Source: Bacillota bacterium
GTDB taxonomy: Bacteria > Bacillota > Clostridia > Lachnospirales > Lachnospiraceae
Assembly (NCBI GenBank): GCA_023439505.1
Contig: JAEXNR010000044.1
Location: forward strand, 1-47,390
DNA length: 47,390 nt
Direction: 5' to 3'
The notes under the pieces are model-generated. The model ran no database searches, had not been told where the DNA came from, and was given only the letters and a program-made list of their open reading frames with translations. The position numbers and the translations under genes were made by a program. This document shows, in pieces, positions 1 through 9,719 of the stretch. Position 1 is the first letter of the stretch. Every line of letters begins with the position of its first letter.

Positions 1-930
1 GGCTATTATGTCAAGGCAGTGATGAGCGGAGAAGAAGTTCTGAAAGAATTAGAAGTCCTGAATCGTTATAATCTGGTAATCCTGGATGTCATGATGCCCA
101 AAATATCCGGCTATGAGGTACTGAAAAAGATTCGGCTGCGCTTTGGCCCCCTGGACATCCCGGTGCTGATGCTTACGGCAAAGGCAAGACCGGAGGATTT
201 TCAGGCAGGCTTTGAGGCCGGAGCCAACGATTATCTGGCAAAGCCTTTTGAGGCTTTGGAGTTGAAGGCAAGAGTACATACCCTCGTGCAGCTGAAAGAA
301 TCGGTAAGCAGCGTCGTGGAAACGGAGCTGTCCTTCCTGCAGGCACAAATCAAGCCCCACTTTATATACAACGCACTAAGTGTGATTTCCGCACTTACCC
401 TGGAAACACCCGAAAAAGCCAAGGAGCTTCTCTATGATCTCACCGATTATTTAAGAGGGAGTTTTCGCTTTCGCAATTATAACGGTATGGTGTCGTTGTC
501 GGAGGAGTTAGAGACAGTGAAGGCCTATATCTCCATCGAAAAAGCACGGTTTCAGGATAAGCTTGAGGTGAAGTATGATATTGATGAGAGCATTTCTGTG
601 CTGATTCCAATGTTGGCCATCCAGCCTATTGTGGAAAATGCCGTACGCCATGGCCTTTTTGCAAAGCCTGAAGGAGGCTGTGTGAGCTTGAAGGTATACA
701 AGGAAAGAGCAGATGTCGTCATACGGGTGGAGGATAATGGATGTGGAATTTCGGAGAATATCCTTGATGAAATCATAAGTGATACGGCACCCTCCAGAGG
801 CGTGGGAGTAAAAAATATCAACCGGAGGCTTATTCTCTTTTATGGAAAGGGGCTTGAAATCAAGAGTGAGGCAGGAAAAGGAACGATCGTCCTCCTCAGA
901 ATACCGAAAGAAAGTGAGGAGCAGGAATGA
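1..930 (+). CDS. Hybrid sensor kinase, C-terminal part (receiver + LytS-type kinase), 5' end outside window
   Basis: The reading frame is open from base 1, so the true start lies upstream and only the last ~309 residues are visible. They contain most of a receiver domain with the phospho-acceptor motif LVILDVMMPK (about bases 73-105) and the conserved lysine in AKPFEA. A LytS/YehU-type histidine kinase segment follows with IKPHFIYNALSVI, then an ATPase domain with QPIVENAVRHG and a glycine-rich DNGCGIS box. The protein is a close paralogue of the C-terminal third of the kinase at 1958-5047, and the two align without large gaps. Its stop codon overlaps the start of the next response regulator by ATGA, so the two are translationally coupled and presumably form a phosphorelay. 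The sensory input domain cannot be judged from this window. Confidence 0.85.
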   Translation, partial: GYYVKAVMSGEEVLKELEVLNRYNLVILDVMMPKISGYEVLKKIRLRFGPLDIPVLMLTAKARPEDFQAGFEAGANDYLAKPFEALELKARVHTLVQLKESVSSVVETELSFLQAQIKPHFIYNALSVISALTLETPEKAKELLYDLTDYLRGSFRFRNYNGMVSLSEELETVKAYISIEKARFQDKLEVKYDIDESISVLIPMLAIQPIVENAVRHGLFAKPEGGCVSLKVYKERADVVIRVEDNGCGISENILDEIISDTAPSRGVGVKNINRRLILFYGKGLEIKSEAGKGTIVLLRIPKESEEQE

Positions 931-1799
931 GAGCAATTATTGTAGATGACGAGCAGCCATTGTTAAAGGAATTTCAGAAAATGCTGGAACAGAATTCCCG
1001 GATGGAGATAGCCGGAGCTTATACAAACCCATTTACGGCGCTGGAGGATATTGAAAATGAGAAACTAAGGCCGGATGTGGCGTTCCTGGATATCGAAATG
1101 CGTGGGTTAAGCGGTCTTGAGCTGGCGGAAAGGCTTTTAGAGAAAATACCGGAAATTGACATCTTTTTTGTGACGGCTTACAACCACTATGCCACCGAAG
1201 CCTTTGATACCAATGCCATTGATTATATCCTAAAACCTGTCCGCCCCGAAAGGCTTCAAAAGGCATTGGAGCGGCTGAATAAAAAAAGAGGTCTGCTGCC
1301 CGAGATTGGAAAGCGGCCCAGAATACAGTTCTTTAGTAAATTTGGAATAAATACCGGCGATGAAATGATAAAATGGAGCAGGGCCAAGCAGCGGGAACTT
1401 TTAGCATACCTGCTGCAGCATGAAGGCAGATGGCTGGACAAATATAAAATATGTGACGATTTGTGGCGCGACAGTACACCCGGACAAGCCCTTTCCAATC
1501 TTCAAACGGCTGTTTGGGCGGTACGCAAGGTATTAAAGGATTATGGAATTACCTGCATGAGAATTAAATATTTAAGTGACAGCTATATTTTGCAGTTAGA
1601 GGAAGGCGATACCGATATCCGTGAATTCAAGGCAGACGTTGATTGCTTTTATAATACAGGAAATGTTGAATATGGCAAAAAGGCGATAGAATTGTACAAA
1701 GATGGCTACCTATTCAATGACGACTGGCTTTGGGCAATGCTTGAGAGGGAATCTTATTCACGGATATATGACAAATTAGTAAAGCAATTAAAAGTCTGA
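927..1799 (+). CDS. Response regulator, receiver domain plus winged-helix/SARP-like output
   Basis: The 290-residue protein starts with a receiver domain (MRAIIVDDEQP). The acidic pair is at residues 8-9, the phospho-acceptor Asp lies in FLDIEM near residue 55, the Thr in VTAYN, and the Lys in ILKPV near residue 103. After a linker, residues ~140-225 look like an OmpR-type winged helix (SRAKQRELLAYL, LWRDSTPGQALSNLQTAV) of the kind found in SARP-like regulators. The final ~60 residues are helical, possibly a short bacterial transcriptional activator segment. The start codon overlaps the stop of the upstream kinase (ATGA), making this kinase the likely partner. Its targets cannot be read from the sequence. 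A rho-independent terminator follows at 1835-1866. Confidence 0.85.
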   Translation: MRAIIVDDEQPLLKEFQKMLEQNSRMEIAGAYTNPFTALEDIENEKLRPDVAFLDIEMRGLSGLELAERLLEKIPEIDIFFVTAYNHYATEAFDTNAIDYILKPVRPERLQKALERLNKKRGLLPEIGKRPRIQFFSKFGINTGDEMIKWSRAKQRELLAYLLQHEGRWLDKYKICDDLWRDSTPGQALSNLQTAVWAVRKVLKDYGITCMRIKYLSDSYILQLEEGDTDIREFKADVDCFYNTGNVEYGKKAIELYKDGYLFNDDWLWAMLERESYSRIYDKLVKQLKV

Positions 1800-1834
1800 A
1801 ACTGTAAGAATATTAATAAATAAAATGAAATTTT

Positions 1835-1866
1835 AAAAAGGATGGCAAAAACAGCCGTCTTTTTTT
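1835..1866 (+). terminator. Rho-independent terminator after response regulator
   Basis: The stem AAAAGGATGGC pairs with GCCGTCTTTT (two G-T wobbles) around a short A-rich loop and is followed by a run of T. It sits 36 bases after the response regulator stop and before the next kinase gene. Confidence 0.75.
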
Positions 1867-1957
1867 GCGCTTTGTGAGAATTTGTAGAGAGGCGTTTTGT
1901 ACACTGATTCTATCAAATCAGAAGAAGCTGTTGAACGAAAAGAACGGGGTTTGTCTT

Positions 1958-4900
1958 ATGAAACGAAGCGGGGAATATAAGAAGTACTTTTTATATGCGG
2001 CACTTATTATGTGCTTAGTGATTTCACTGATAGTAATTCATGTCCATGAGCTTTCGCTCACCAAAACACAGCCATTAGCACAGGATGGCTTACTTGACTT
2101 GCGTGAATGGGACTTTGAGAAGGATGGAATGATATCCCTTGATGGGGAATGGGAATTCTATTGGGGAAGGCTGTTGACTTATGAGGATTTCCACAGTGGA
2201 GCAGGAGTGATAGCGCCGGATGGATATTTTGTTGTTCCGGATGTATGGAACAGCTACAAAGTTAATGGAAAAAAGCTTCCCGGAGAGGGCTGCGCTACCT
2301 ATCGTCTGAGGATCAAAAGCAATGATACAGATACCTGGAAGGGACTTAAGCTGGCAAATATGTCAACGGCATATAAGCTGCTGGTTGATCAGGAAGTAAT
2401 TGCAGCCAACGGGACTGTAAGCAGCATTCCGGAGGGAGCAAGAGCGGAGTACAGGCCACAGGCTGTACAATATAAGAATATGGATAAAGAGTATGAAATT
2501 ATTATTCAGATTTCTAATTATACCTATGCAAGAGGCGGATTATGGTATTCCATTTATATGGGGACGAACAGGCAAATTCAGAATATGAAGGAAAACTCAT
2601 CCAGAAGAGAGATGTTCATTTTCGGCGGCATTATTATGATGATGATCTACCATATGGCCGTTTATATTTTTTTGAGAAAAAATACATCCATTCTTTATTA
2701 TGTGCTGATGATGCTGATTATTGCTGCGAGAATTCCGGTGACAGGTGAGTATTTAATAGCGGACATTCTTGCGTTATCAGATATCAGACCACTGGTAGTG
2801 ATTGAATATCTGACAATATGCTGGGCTCCTGTAACCTGGATTCTTTTTCTGAACAGATTCTATCCCAAGGAAATATCAGGCAGGGTAGTTCGTGGTGCTA
2901 TTTATGCCGCAGCTCTTCTTACAATATTTACTATCCTTGTACCGATCCGTATTTTTACAGCATTCTTATTGGCTTATGAGTTGATGGTGGTAATCCTGTT
3001 CCTCTATGCGCTGCTGCGTTTTATCGCCGCTATTTCCCAAAGGCGGGGAGGAGTAGGCTTGATGCTGTTTGCAACTGCCACCTTTTTTGCAACCTTTATC
3101 AATGATGTGTTATATCAGTGGAATTTGATCAGCAGTAGATCAGGTGGAATTTTTGGCTTCTCAGCCTTTGTCATCACCTTTATTCAGGCCTATGTACTGG
3201 CGGCGCAGTTTTCAAAAACCTATTATGAGGTGGCGGAGCTGTCCGGTCAATTGCTTTCTCTGGACCGGTTAAAGGACGAATTTCTGGCAAATACTTCACA
3301 TGAGTTAAGAACTCCCCTCAATGGTATCATTAATATCACTAATTCGGTGATTGAGGACAGCGGAGGAAGACTGGACGCGGAGCAGTGTCAAAATCTACGG
3401 GTTGTAGTATCTGCTGCCAGAAGATTGCATCGACTGATTAATGATATTCTGGATATATCCAGCCTGAAGAATGGGGAGATCCGGTTGAATATCAGACCGG
3501 TTGATTTACGCTCTGTAGCAGGGCTCACGCTGTATGAGCTGGAGCATCAGAGGAACGATAAGAGAATAGAATTTGTCAATGGTATCCCCGAGGATTTTCC
3601 GCCGGTAGAGGCTGATGCAGAGCGTTTGCGTCAAATTTTTTATAATTTGATCGGTAATGCCTTGAAGTTTACCCAGGCAGGGAAAATTGAAGTAGGTGCA
3701 GCAATTAACGCGGAGAAGGCAGAAATATGGGTTGAGGATACGGGCCGTGGTATTCCGGAGGAAAGGCATGAGGATATTTTTAAACCATTTTATCAGGTGG
3801 ATTCGGCAGGCACCCGGGAATCAGGAGGTACCGGTATTGGTTTATCGATAACAAAGAACCTGATCGAGCTTCACGGCGGTGCAATACAGGTTATCTCAGA
3901 AGAAGGAAGAGGGAGCCGGTTTGCCTTTACACTTTCACTCAGCAGAGCTGAAAAAACAGACATCTATGTGGAACATACGGCACTTGTACCGAAAGAAGAG
4001 GAGTTAATCTCCGATGATGAAACAGTTGAGAGAAGAGGGAAAAGCAAATATTCCATTCTGGTGGCAGAGGATGACCCTACAAATCTAAGAGCGCTCATGA
4101 CTGTGCTGAAATCCGAAGGTTATTATGTGAACGTTGTGACCGATGGGCAGAAGGCTTTGGAGGAGCTTGGCAGGCAATCAAACTATGATCTCCTGATTTT
4201 GGATGTGATGATGCCAAAGCTTACCGGGTACCAGGTGCTGGAAGAGGTTCGTAAAAGATTTTCCTCCATAGACCTTCCGGTAATCCTTTTGACAGTTAAG
4301 GCAAGGCAGCAGGACATTAAGGCAGGTTTTGATGCAGGCGCCAATGATTATATAGCAAAGCCCTTTGAGGCAGAGGAACTGAAGGCAAGGGTACACACCC
4401 TTGTTCAGTTGAAGGAATTGGTAAGTGGTATGGTGGAGACGGAGCTATCTTTTTTGCAGGCCCAGATTAAACCACATTTTATCTATAATTCCCTTAGTGT
4501 CATTGCTGTCCTTACCTTAGAAACACCGGAAAAAGCAAAGGAGCTTCTGTATGATCTCACCGATTATCTGAGGGGGAGCTTCCGCTTTCACAATTATAAC
4601 GGTATGATACCGCTGGCAGAAGAGCTGGAGACGGTGAAAGCCTACCTCTCTATTGAACAAGCACGATTTCAGGATAAGCTTGAGGTGAAGTATGATATTG
4701 ATGAAAGCATTTCTGTGCTGGTTCCCATGCTGACGATTCAGCCTATCGTAGAAAATGCTGTGCGCCACGGTCTTTTTGCAAAACAGGAGGGCGGCTTTGT
4801 AAGTCTGTGGGTGTATCGTGAAGAATCAGAGGTCATAATTCGTGTGGAGGATAACGGTGGAGGAATGTCTGAGGATATCCTTAGAGAATTATTAAGTGAT

Positions 4901-5047
4901 ACCGCTTCCACCAAAGGTGTGGGAGTGAAAAATATCAACCGGAGGCTCATCCTTTTTTACGGAAAGGGTCTTGAGATCAGGAGTGAGGCCGGCAAAGGAA
5001 CCATTGTCCTGCTCAGAATACCAAAAGAAGGCGGGGAGCAGGAATGA
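1958..5047 (+). CDS. 7TM-DISM hybrid double histidine kinase (HisKA kinase + receiver + LytS-type kinase)
   Basis: The ATG at 1958 is preferred over an upstream TTG because it directly precedes the hydrophobic signal/anchor segment (residues ~10-30), giving 1029 residues. Order: extracellular beta-sandwich-like region (~40-210); seven predicted membrane helices (~220-410) typical of 7TMR-DISM sensors; HisKA domain with the phospho-accepting His in NTSHELRTPLNG (~445); HATPase with NLIGNALKF (~564) and DTGRGIP; receiver with LLILDVMMPK (~745); and a second kinase module of LytS type with IKPHFIYNSLSV (~837) and QPIVENAVRHG (~927). Two kinase modules of different families in one chain around a receiver suggest an internal phosphorelay. 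The C-terminal ~309 residues are a paralogue of the partial protein at the left edge, so the unit was duplicated in tandem. The sensory ligand is unknown. The response regulator that should follow appears to be lost. Confidence 0.88.
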   Translation: MKRSGEYKKYFLYAALIMCLVISLIVIHVHELSLTKTQPLAQDGLLDLREWDFEKDGMISLDGEWEFYWGRLLTYEDFHSGAGVIAPDGYFVVPDVWNSYKVNGKKLPGEGCATYRLRIKSNDTDTWKGLKLANMSTAYKLLVDQEVIAANGTVSSIPEGARAEYRPQAVQYKNMDKEYEIIIQISNYTYARGGLWYSIYMGTNRQIQNMKENSSRREMFIFGGIIMMMIYHMAVYIFLRKNTSILYYVLMMLIIAARIPVTGEYLIADILALSDIRPLVVIEYLTICWAPVTWILFLNRFYPKEISGRVVRGAIYAAALLTIFTILVPIRIFTAFLLAYELMVVILFLYALLRFIAAISQRRGGVGLMLFATATFFATFINDVLYQWNLISSRSGGIFGFSAFVITFIQAYVLAAQFSKTYYEVAELSGQLLSLDRLKDEFLANTSHELRTPLNGIINITNSVIEDSGGRLDAEQCQNLRVVVSAARRLHRLINDILDISSLKNGEIRLNIRPVDLRSVAGLTLYELEHQRNDKRIEFVNGIPEDFPPVEADAERLRQIFYNLIGNALKFTQAGKIEVGAAINAEKAEIWVEDTGRGIPEERHEDIFKPFYQVDSAGTRESGGTGIGLSITKNLIELHGGAIQVISEEGRGSRFAFTLSLSRAEKTDIYVEHTALVPKEEELISDDETVERRGKSKYSILVAEDDPTNLRALMTVLKSEGYYVNVVTDGQKALEELGRQSNYDLLILDVMMPKLTGYQVLEEVRKRFSSIDLPVILLTVKARQQDIKAGFDAGANDYIAKPFEAEELKARVHTLVQLKELVSGMVETELSFLQAQIKPHFIYNSLSVIAVLTLETPEKAKELLYDLTDYLRGSFRFHNYNGMIPLAEELETVKAYLSIEQARFQDKLEVKYDIDESISVLVPMLTIQPIVENAVRHGLFAKQEGGFVSLWVYREESEVIIRVEDNGGGMSEDILRELLSDTASTKGVGVKNINRRLILFYGKGLEIRSEAGKGTIVLLRIPKEGGEQE

Positions 5048-5130
5048 ATTCTGCTATTGTATGATCTGACGTTGATGATTCGGCAGATAGAATACGAAAT
5101 ATTGCTAAAACACAAGGAAAGTGTTAGTAT
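5044..5130 (+). pseudogene. Probable stub of a lost response regulator
   Basis: The kinase stop overlaps an ATG exactly as in the paralogous unit at 927. The new frame reads MNSAIV, then a stop, then in the same frame SDVDDSADRIRN. The first unit reads MRAIIVDDEQP here, so an in-frame stop and a small insertion seem to interrupt a receiver-domain start, and no receiver-like sequence continues. The rest of the 241-base gap before the next gene holds only weak promoter-like bases. The similarity is short, so this is an inference. Confidence 0.4.
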
Positions 5131-5288
5131 AATTGAGATATGTAAATCAAAACGGACAAATCAGATGCCCGAAACAGTTTAAAGTTGCCGATGGGAACAC
5201 CGATGGGAATTTTGTAAGATTGCTTTCGGACTGAGACTTTATACAATCGGATATCAAAAATAAAGAGATATTCAGGAAAGAGGATAGC

Positions 5289-7184
5289 ATGGCAAGACAT
5301 TTTAATGGACATCCGATAGAGCTGCTGGCCCCTGCCGGAAATTTTGAAATATTTAAAAAGGTAATTGAACTGGGGTGCGATGCTGCTTATTTTGGCGGCA
5401 AGAACCTGAATATGCGTCTTCACCGGAAAGACTATAACTTTACGGAGGAAGAATTAAAAGAAGCAGTAGATATGGCGCATTCCCTTGGAAAGAAAGCTTA
5501 TATTACCGTGAATAATTTATATGCGGATCATGAACTGGAGTTGTTGAAAGAATTTCTTATAAAACTTGATCAGATTCAGCCGGATGCCTTAATTGTTCAA
5601 GACTTCAGTACCATATCCCTGATACGGGAAATTGGGCTTACGCTTCCCCTGCATTCTTCTGTCATGATGAATGTGCACAATCTGGAGACGATGAAAGCGC
5701 TAAAGGAGCTGGGAGTGACAAGAGTAGTGCTTTCCAGGGAAGCTTCCCTGGCCTATAGCAGATACCTGAGTGCAAATACCGATATGGAGCTGGAGTACTT
5801 TATCCATGGGGACATGTGTATCGCTCATGGTGGTCAGTGTCTCTACAGTGGAATGCTGTTCGGACAAAGTTCCAACAGAGGAAGGTGTCTGAAACCCTGC
5901 AGGTGGGAATATACCATGGAACAAGGCAAAAATCAATATCCTACCACCTTTCCTTTGGCTGTGAAGGATATGTTCATGTATGAGAATATCCCGGAATTAA
6001 TTGAGGGACGCATAACCTCCTTTAAGATTGAAGGACGGATGCGGGATCCGGAGTATCTGACGATGATGATTCATGCATATGGGGATAGCATTGACCGATA
6101 TCTGAATGATCCGCTAAATTATAACAGAAGGAAAGACTCTGTGAACCTTTATGAGAACCGGAAACGTGATACCTCCACTGCCTATGCCTTTGGCAGACCT
6201 GGGCTGAGTAATATTAATGATAGATATGAAGGTACGGGAAAGCTCTTTAGCAGCGGTAAGGTATTTAGTACCGCAACGCAGGAGCGGCCATCAACAACGG
6301 AGAAGATAGAGAAAATAAATCAATATCTGAAGGAACATCAGATGAAATCACAGGATGCTCCCGAAGGATCGCCCAAACTAAGTGTGAAAGTAAACAATCT
6401 GAGTCAGGCAAAGCTATGCCTGGAGTTACAGGTTGACAGTATATATTTAGCCGGTGATGTATGGAAGCCGGATCTACCCTTTTCCAGAACAGAGATTGAG
6501 GACTTGGTAAGCAGAAAAGGCAATACCAAATTGTATCTTGGAATGCCTCATATGACCTTTGATACACAGATGGAGGAATATGCCCAGTGGATGTCTTTTG
6601 GAATTCCCATTGATGGACTGACAGTTTCAAATCTGGGAGCGGTCCGCAAATTTAAATCCAGTATATTACTTGGGGATTATCCAATGAATCTCTTAAACCA
6701 GACAGCCGCAAAATTTTTTATAGATATGGGATTGAAGCAGTTTTGTATCACCCCGGAAGCTACGCTTTCTGAAACTGTGGCACTGATCAATGGGATGGGT
6801 AAGGATGCAGAGCTGATTGTTCATGGTTCTCCCACGGTCATGTATATGGAGCATGATCTGTATGAGAATATAACGGGAGGAGAAGAAGGCGTATTATATC
6901 TGGTGGATGGAGAAAACTTCAAACATCCGGTATATCAGGACCAGTTTGGCAGAAATCATATGCTCCTTTATAAAGATATCTGTTATTTGCCGCTCATTGA
7001 CGGACTTTTAGCAGCAGGCTTGCAAAATTTCAGAATTGAATCCCAGTATTTAAGTACGCCGGAGCTGCGAAAAGTAATAGAGGCCTATCAGAAGGCGTTA
7101 ATTACACCGGAGAAGTGCAGGGATATTTATGCGGCGCTGCAGCCTGTGAGGGAGGGCTGGACGCTGGGAGCATTTGCACTGTAG
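5289..7184 (+). CDS. Peptidase U32 family protein
   Basis: This 631-residue protein begins with the U32 hallmark IELLAPAGNFE, followed by a TIM-barrel-like region with DAAYFGGKNLNMR. The family signature is seen in LEYFIHGDMCIAHGGQCLYS, with further cysteines in RGRCLKPCRW. U32 proteins include YegQ/TrhP/RlhA-type enzymes that act in tRNA or rRNA hydroxylation, as well as reported collagenase-like proteases. The cysteines fit the iron-sulfur binding seen in the RNA-modifying members, so peptidase activity should not be assumed. The length exceeds the ~400-450 residues of short members because of an additional C-terminal barrel-like region. The ATG at 5289 follows a GAAAGAGGA ribosome binding site. 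The gene runs into the aminotransferase gene 44 bases later and is probably co-transcribed with it. Confidence 0.85.
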   Translation: MARHFNGHPIELLAPAGNFEIFKKVIELGCDAAYFGGKNLNMRLHRKDYNFTEEELKEAVDMAHSLGKKAYITVNNLYADHELELLKEFLIKLDQIQPDALIVQDFSTISLIREIGLTLPLHSSVMMNVHNLETMKALKELGVTRVVLSREASLAYSRYLSANTDMELEYFIHGDMCIAHGGQCLYSGMLFGQSSNRGRCLKPCRWEYTMEQGKNQYPTTFPLAVKDMFMYENIPELIEGRITSFKIEGRMRDPEYLTMMIHAYGDSIDRYLNDPLNYNRRKDSVNLYENRKRDTSTAYAFGRPGLSNINDRYEGTGKLFSSGKVFSTATQERPSTTEKIEKINQYLKEHQMKSQDAPEGSPKLSVKVNNLSQAKLCLELQVDSIYLAGDVWKPDLPFSRTEIEDLVSRKGNTKLYLGMPHMTFDTQMEEYAQWMSFGIPIDGLTVSNLGAVRKFKSSILLGDYPMNLLNQTAAKFFIDMGLKQFCITPEATLSETVALINGMGKDAELIVHGSPTVMYMEHDLYENITGGEEGVLYLVDGENFKHPVYQDQFGRNHMLLYKDICYLPLIDGLLAAGLQNFRIESQYLSTPELRKVIEAYQKALITPEKCRDIYAALQPVREGWTLGAFAL

Positions 7185-7228
7185 AAAAGGAAAAGAGAAA
7201 GGGCTGTCAACAGGCAGAAGGTACAAAT

Positions 7229-8458
7229 ATGAATCAATCAAAAGAAGTAATACAGCAGCGGGAAGAATATCTGATGCCATGTCTTGGTTATTTCTATCAG
7301 GACCCGCCAGTATTCGTTAAGGGTGAAATGCAATATTTATATGATAGCAACGGGAAAAAATATCTGGATTTCTTCGCCGGAGTATCCGTCATGAACTGCG
7401 GACACAGTAATCCTGAAATTATAGATCGAGTCATCGATCAGCTGAAAACCCTGCAGCATGTGACCAATGTCTATCTGACCGAACCCATTGTAAGGCTTGC
7501 AAAGAGACTCTCAGAAGTTCTGCCCGGTGATCTGAATAACTCTTTCTTTTGTATGTCAGGTTCGGAAGCCAATGAAGGCGCTATGCTTCTGGCAAGGATC
7601 TATACCGGAAAGAAGAAGTTTATTGCGCTGAAGAACAGCCTGCATGGAAGAACGAATCTTACCATGTCCGCAACGGATATCCCTATGTGGAGAGCTGACC
7701 CATTCCTGCCGGAAGATATATATTTTGTATCCAGCCGACCGGAGGAGACAGTATCTGAAATCGAAGCGATTTTAAAAGAGGATTCTGATATTGCAGCATT
7801 TATCTGTGAACCAATTCAGGGAAATGGAGGGATCCTTACGCCTCCTGACGGGTTTTTTAAAGAAATCAGATCCCTTCTTGAGAAATACGGAGTTCTCTTT
7901 ATCTGTGATGAAGTACAGACCGGATTTGCCAGAACAGGAAGAACCTTCGCCATTGAGCATTACGGTGTTGTACCCGATATCCTTACTATGTCGAAAGCCC
8001 TTGGCAATGGGATTGCCATCGCGGCATTTTCTACGACGAAGGAAATAGCAGCCCGCTTTACCTCTCCTTCCGCTTCTACCCTGGGAGGAAATCCGGTAGC
8101 CTGCAGTGCGGCGCTGGCCGTGCTTGATTACATCGAAAACCATCATCTTTGCCAGCGGGCACAAGAGCTGGGAGCCTTGCTATATGATAAACTGATACAA
8201 TTAAAAGACAAATATCCGATCATCAAAGAGGTCAGAGGAAAGGGTCTGATGTTAGGGATGGAGCTGGAGGACATGGAGGGAAGACCCCTTCCAAATCAGA
8301 CGGATCAGATCCTGGAGTTCTTAAAGGATGAGGGAATTATCCTTGGCAAGAACGGACGTTACCGTAATGTATTGGCTTTTCAGCCTCCGCTTGTTATTAA
8401 CGAAGAGGATATTGAGTTTCTTACAGAAGAGCTGGATAAGGCTCTTGATAAATTATGA
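7229..8458 (+). CDS. Class III PLP-dependent aminotransferase
   Basis: This 409-residue protein has the fold-type I class III pattern: SGSEANEGAM for cofactor phosphate binding, LHGRTNLTMSAT, the cofactor-contacting Asp in FICDEVQTGFARTG, and the Schiff-base Lys in MSKALGNG. Substrate loops resemble the 4-aminobutyrate/acetylornithine/alanine-glyoxylate-2 branch, but the amino donor cannot be fixed from sequence. I chose the ATG at 7229 (MNQSKEV) because an in-frame upstream start would lie inside the previous gene and lacks homology; a modest AGAAGG site precedes it. It follows the U32 gene closely. A hairpin terminator candidate lies at 8632-8678. Confidence 0.88.
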   Translation: MNQSKEVIQQREEYLMPCLGYFYQDPPVFVKGEMQYLYDSNGKKYLDFFAGVSVMNCGHSNPEIIDRVIDQLKTLQHVTNVYLTEPIVRLAKRLSEVLPGDLNNSFFCMSGSEANEGAMLLARIYTGKKKFIALKNSLHGRTNLTMSATDIPMWRADPFLPEDIYFVSSRPEETVSEIEAILKEDSDIAAFICEPIQGNGGILTPPDGFFKEIRSLLEKYGVLFICDEVQTGFARTGRTFAIEHYGVVPDILTMSKALGNGIAIAAFSTTKEIAARFTSPSASTLGGNPVACSAALAVLDYIENHHLCQRAQELGALLYDKLIQLKDKYPIIKEVRGKGLMLGMELEDMEGRPLPNQTDQILEFLKDEGIILGKNGRYRNVLAFQPPLVINEEDIEFLTEELDKALDKL

Positions 8459-8631
8459 TAAATAGGGAGATTTAGATAATTAAAGTTTGAGGAATAGTGG
8501 TACCGGTGTTGCAAATACTATAATATCAGTCATTCTTACGATTATTGCATTTATATAACGGATAGAAGATTTCTAAAATGTTTCAGAAAATAGAAAAGAA
8601 AAACGAGCTGGACAAAGGTGAGATATGCTCT

Positions 8632-8682
8632 AAAAGGTTTCTTAATCATGTGTTTTCTCATGGTTAGTGAAACCTTTTCGTG
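8632..8682. terminator. Long hairpin, likely (bidirectional) terminator
   Basis: AAAAGGTTTC at 8632-8641 pairs perfectly with GAAACCTTTT at 8669-8678, and the stem continues inward through AATCATG/CATGGTTA with small mismatches around a T-rich loop. It lies between the aminotransferase and the convergent lipoprotein gene, and its A- and T-flanked base suits termination from either side. The rest of 8459-8730 is AT-rich with no gene seen. Confidence 0.6.
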
Positions 8683-8730
8683 CATAAAAGGTTGAAGGTA
8701 TGGGAAACGAGCTCGCAAGATTACAAGAAG

Positions 8731-9180
8731 CTATAATGTTATACTGTAATATAAGATGCGGGCATAAAGTTCGTATAAGGTATATTCCTCAAGCTCTGTT
8801 AAGTCCTTTTGATCCAGTAAATTTCTAATACCTGTTGCAAAAGCCCTCTTTGAGGAGGAATCAGAGATGTTCATAGCTTCCGATGCAAGAAGATCAGCAA
8901 TTGGCTTAATTCGATAAATTTTCTGCTGACTTAATAAATGAATAAAATTCATGGAATCAGACTGCAGATAAGTATCATATAAATCGGCAGCATATTTTTC
9001 TGTGTTTGCCCCATCTAAGTTATCCGTAAATTCATCAAATAGTGATGTTATTATAAGACCTGTTTCAGGATCGGCTTTTTCTCTGTCCTTATTCGTTTCT
9101 TTGACATTCTTACTGCAGCTGCATAAAAGGATAAGAAATAGTAGCAGGAGTAAAGAGATAAGTCTGTGGATTTTTTGCAT
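8731..9180 (-). CDS. Small predicted lipoprotein of unknown function
   Basis: The ATG at 9180 is chosen because a GGGAGG site lies six bases upstream; the in-frame TTG two codons earlier would touch that site. The 149-residue product has a basic start (MQKIHR), a leucine-rich hydrophobic core and a lipobox ending in LLCSC, so it should be a signal-peptidase II lipoprotein anchored outside the membrane. The mature part is acidic and predicted helical, with no motif I recognise. It is convergent with the aminotransferase gene and stands alone, with no obvious operon partner. Confidence 0.7.
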   Translation of the reverse strand: MQKIHRLISLLLLLFLILLCSCSKNVKETNKDREKADPETGLIITSLFDEFTDNLDGANTEKYAADLYDTYLQSDSMNFIHLLSQQKIYRIKPIADLLASEAMNISDSSSKRAFATGIRNLLDQKDLTELEEYTLYELYARILYYSITL

Positions 9181-9719
9181 AATCAACCTCCCAATAGTTT
9201 AATTAGTGTAGTTAGTTGCGATAATATTTCGTTAATGTTGTATAGGATCGCAGGCACTAATTTTGCTAATGATAGTTTATCATATGATCTGGATCTGATC
9301 GATCGTAATATTTGAATTCCAGGCGATGCCGTCACATCGCAGCGGTGTCGTATGCCGAATGGATAAGCATCAGAGCGAGTAAGGGTTGTTCCATGATATT
9401 CCCCAACCTCATCGGTGGAGGTATCTTATTTTTCTATGGATGGAACAGGAGCGGTATGGAGAAGGATTTCTCATCCCCAAGGCATTTTTATCGTTCTGGT
9501 TTATCAGCTCAAAGAGTGCTGATATCTTCATCTCCAGTATATGGTTCATGATTTATAACTTAAAATGTCTGTTCTATTACAGATGATTTTGATCACTATC
9601 GATAGGCTTATAAAAAGTCGCTAAAATACAAATAATCTAGTTTGTGTTTATTACCTAAATCATAAAAAGAATTTATAATAAATTTACAAAATACATTTTT
9701 AACTTAGGGAGGTAGTAAA
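9181..9719. other. Intergenic region without a convincing gene
   Basis: Apart from the divergent upstream regions of the flanking genes, I find only short overlapping frames in 9312-9586 (+) and a 46-codon frame on the minus strand (about 9415-9552). None has a good ribosome binding site or a recognisable motif. The locally higher GC at 9310-9420 is unlike the AT-rich flanks and could be an eroded gene, but I cannot name one. Confidence 0.4.
9651..9679 (+). promoter_or_regulatory. Candidate promoter for sugar-uptake operon
   Basis: TATAAT at 9674-9679 is preceded at 17 bases by TTACCT, a poor -35 hexamer, as expected if an activator (possibly the AraC protein of this locus) is needed. The start codon lies 41 bases downstream. 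Confidence 0.35.

Noticed and set aside
5102..5133. TTGCTA and TATAAT as a promoter for the U32 gene
   Set aside because: The spacing is 20 bases, too long for a normal promoter, and no better -35 box was found for this TATAAT.
9312..9586. Two overlapping short plus-strand frames
   Set aside because: They have no ribosome binding site or motif and overlap each other, so I treat the region as non-coding or eroded.
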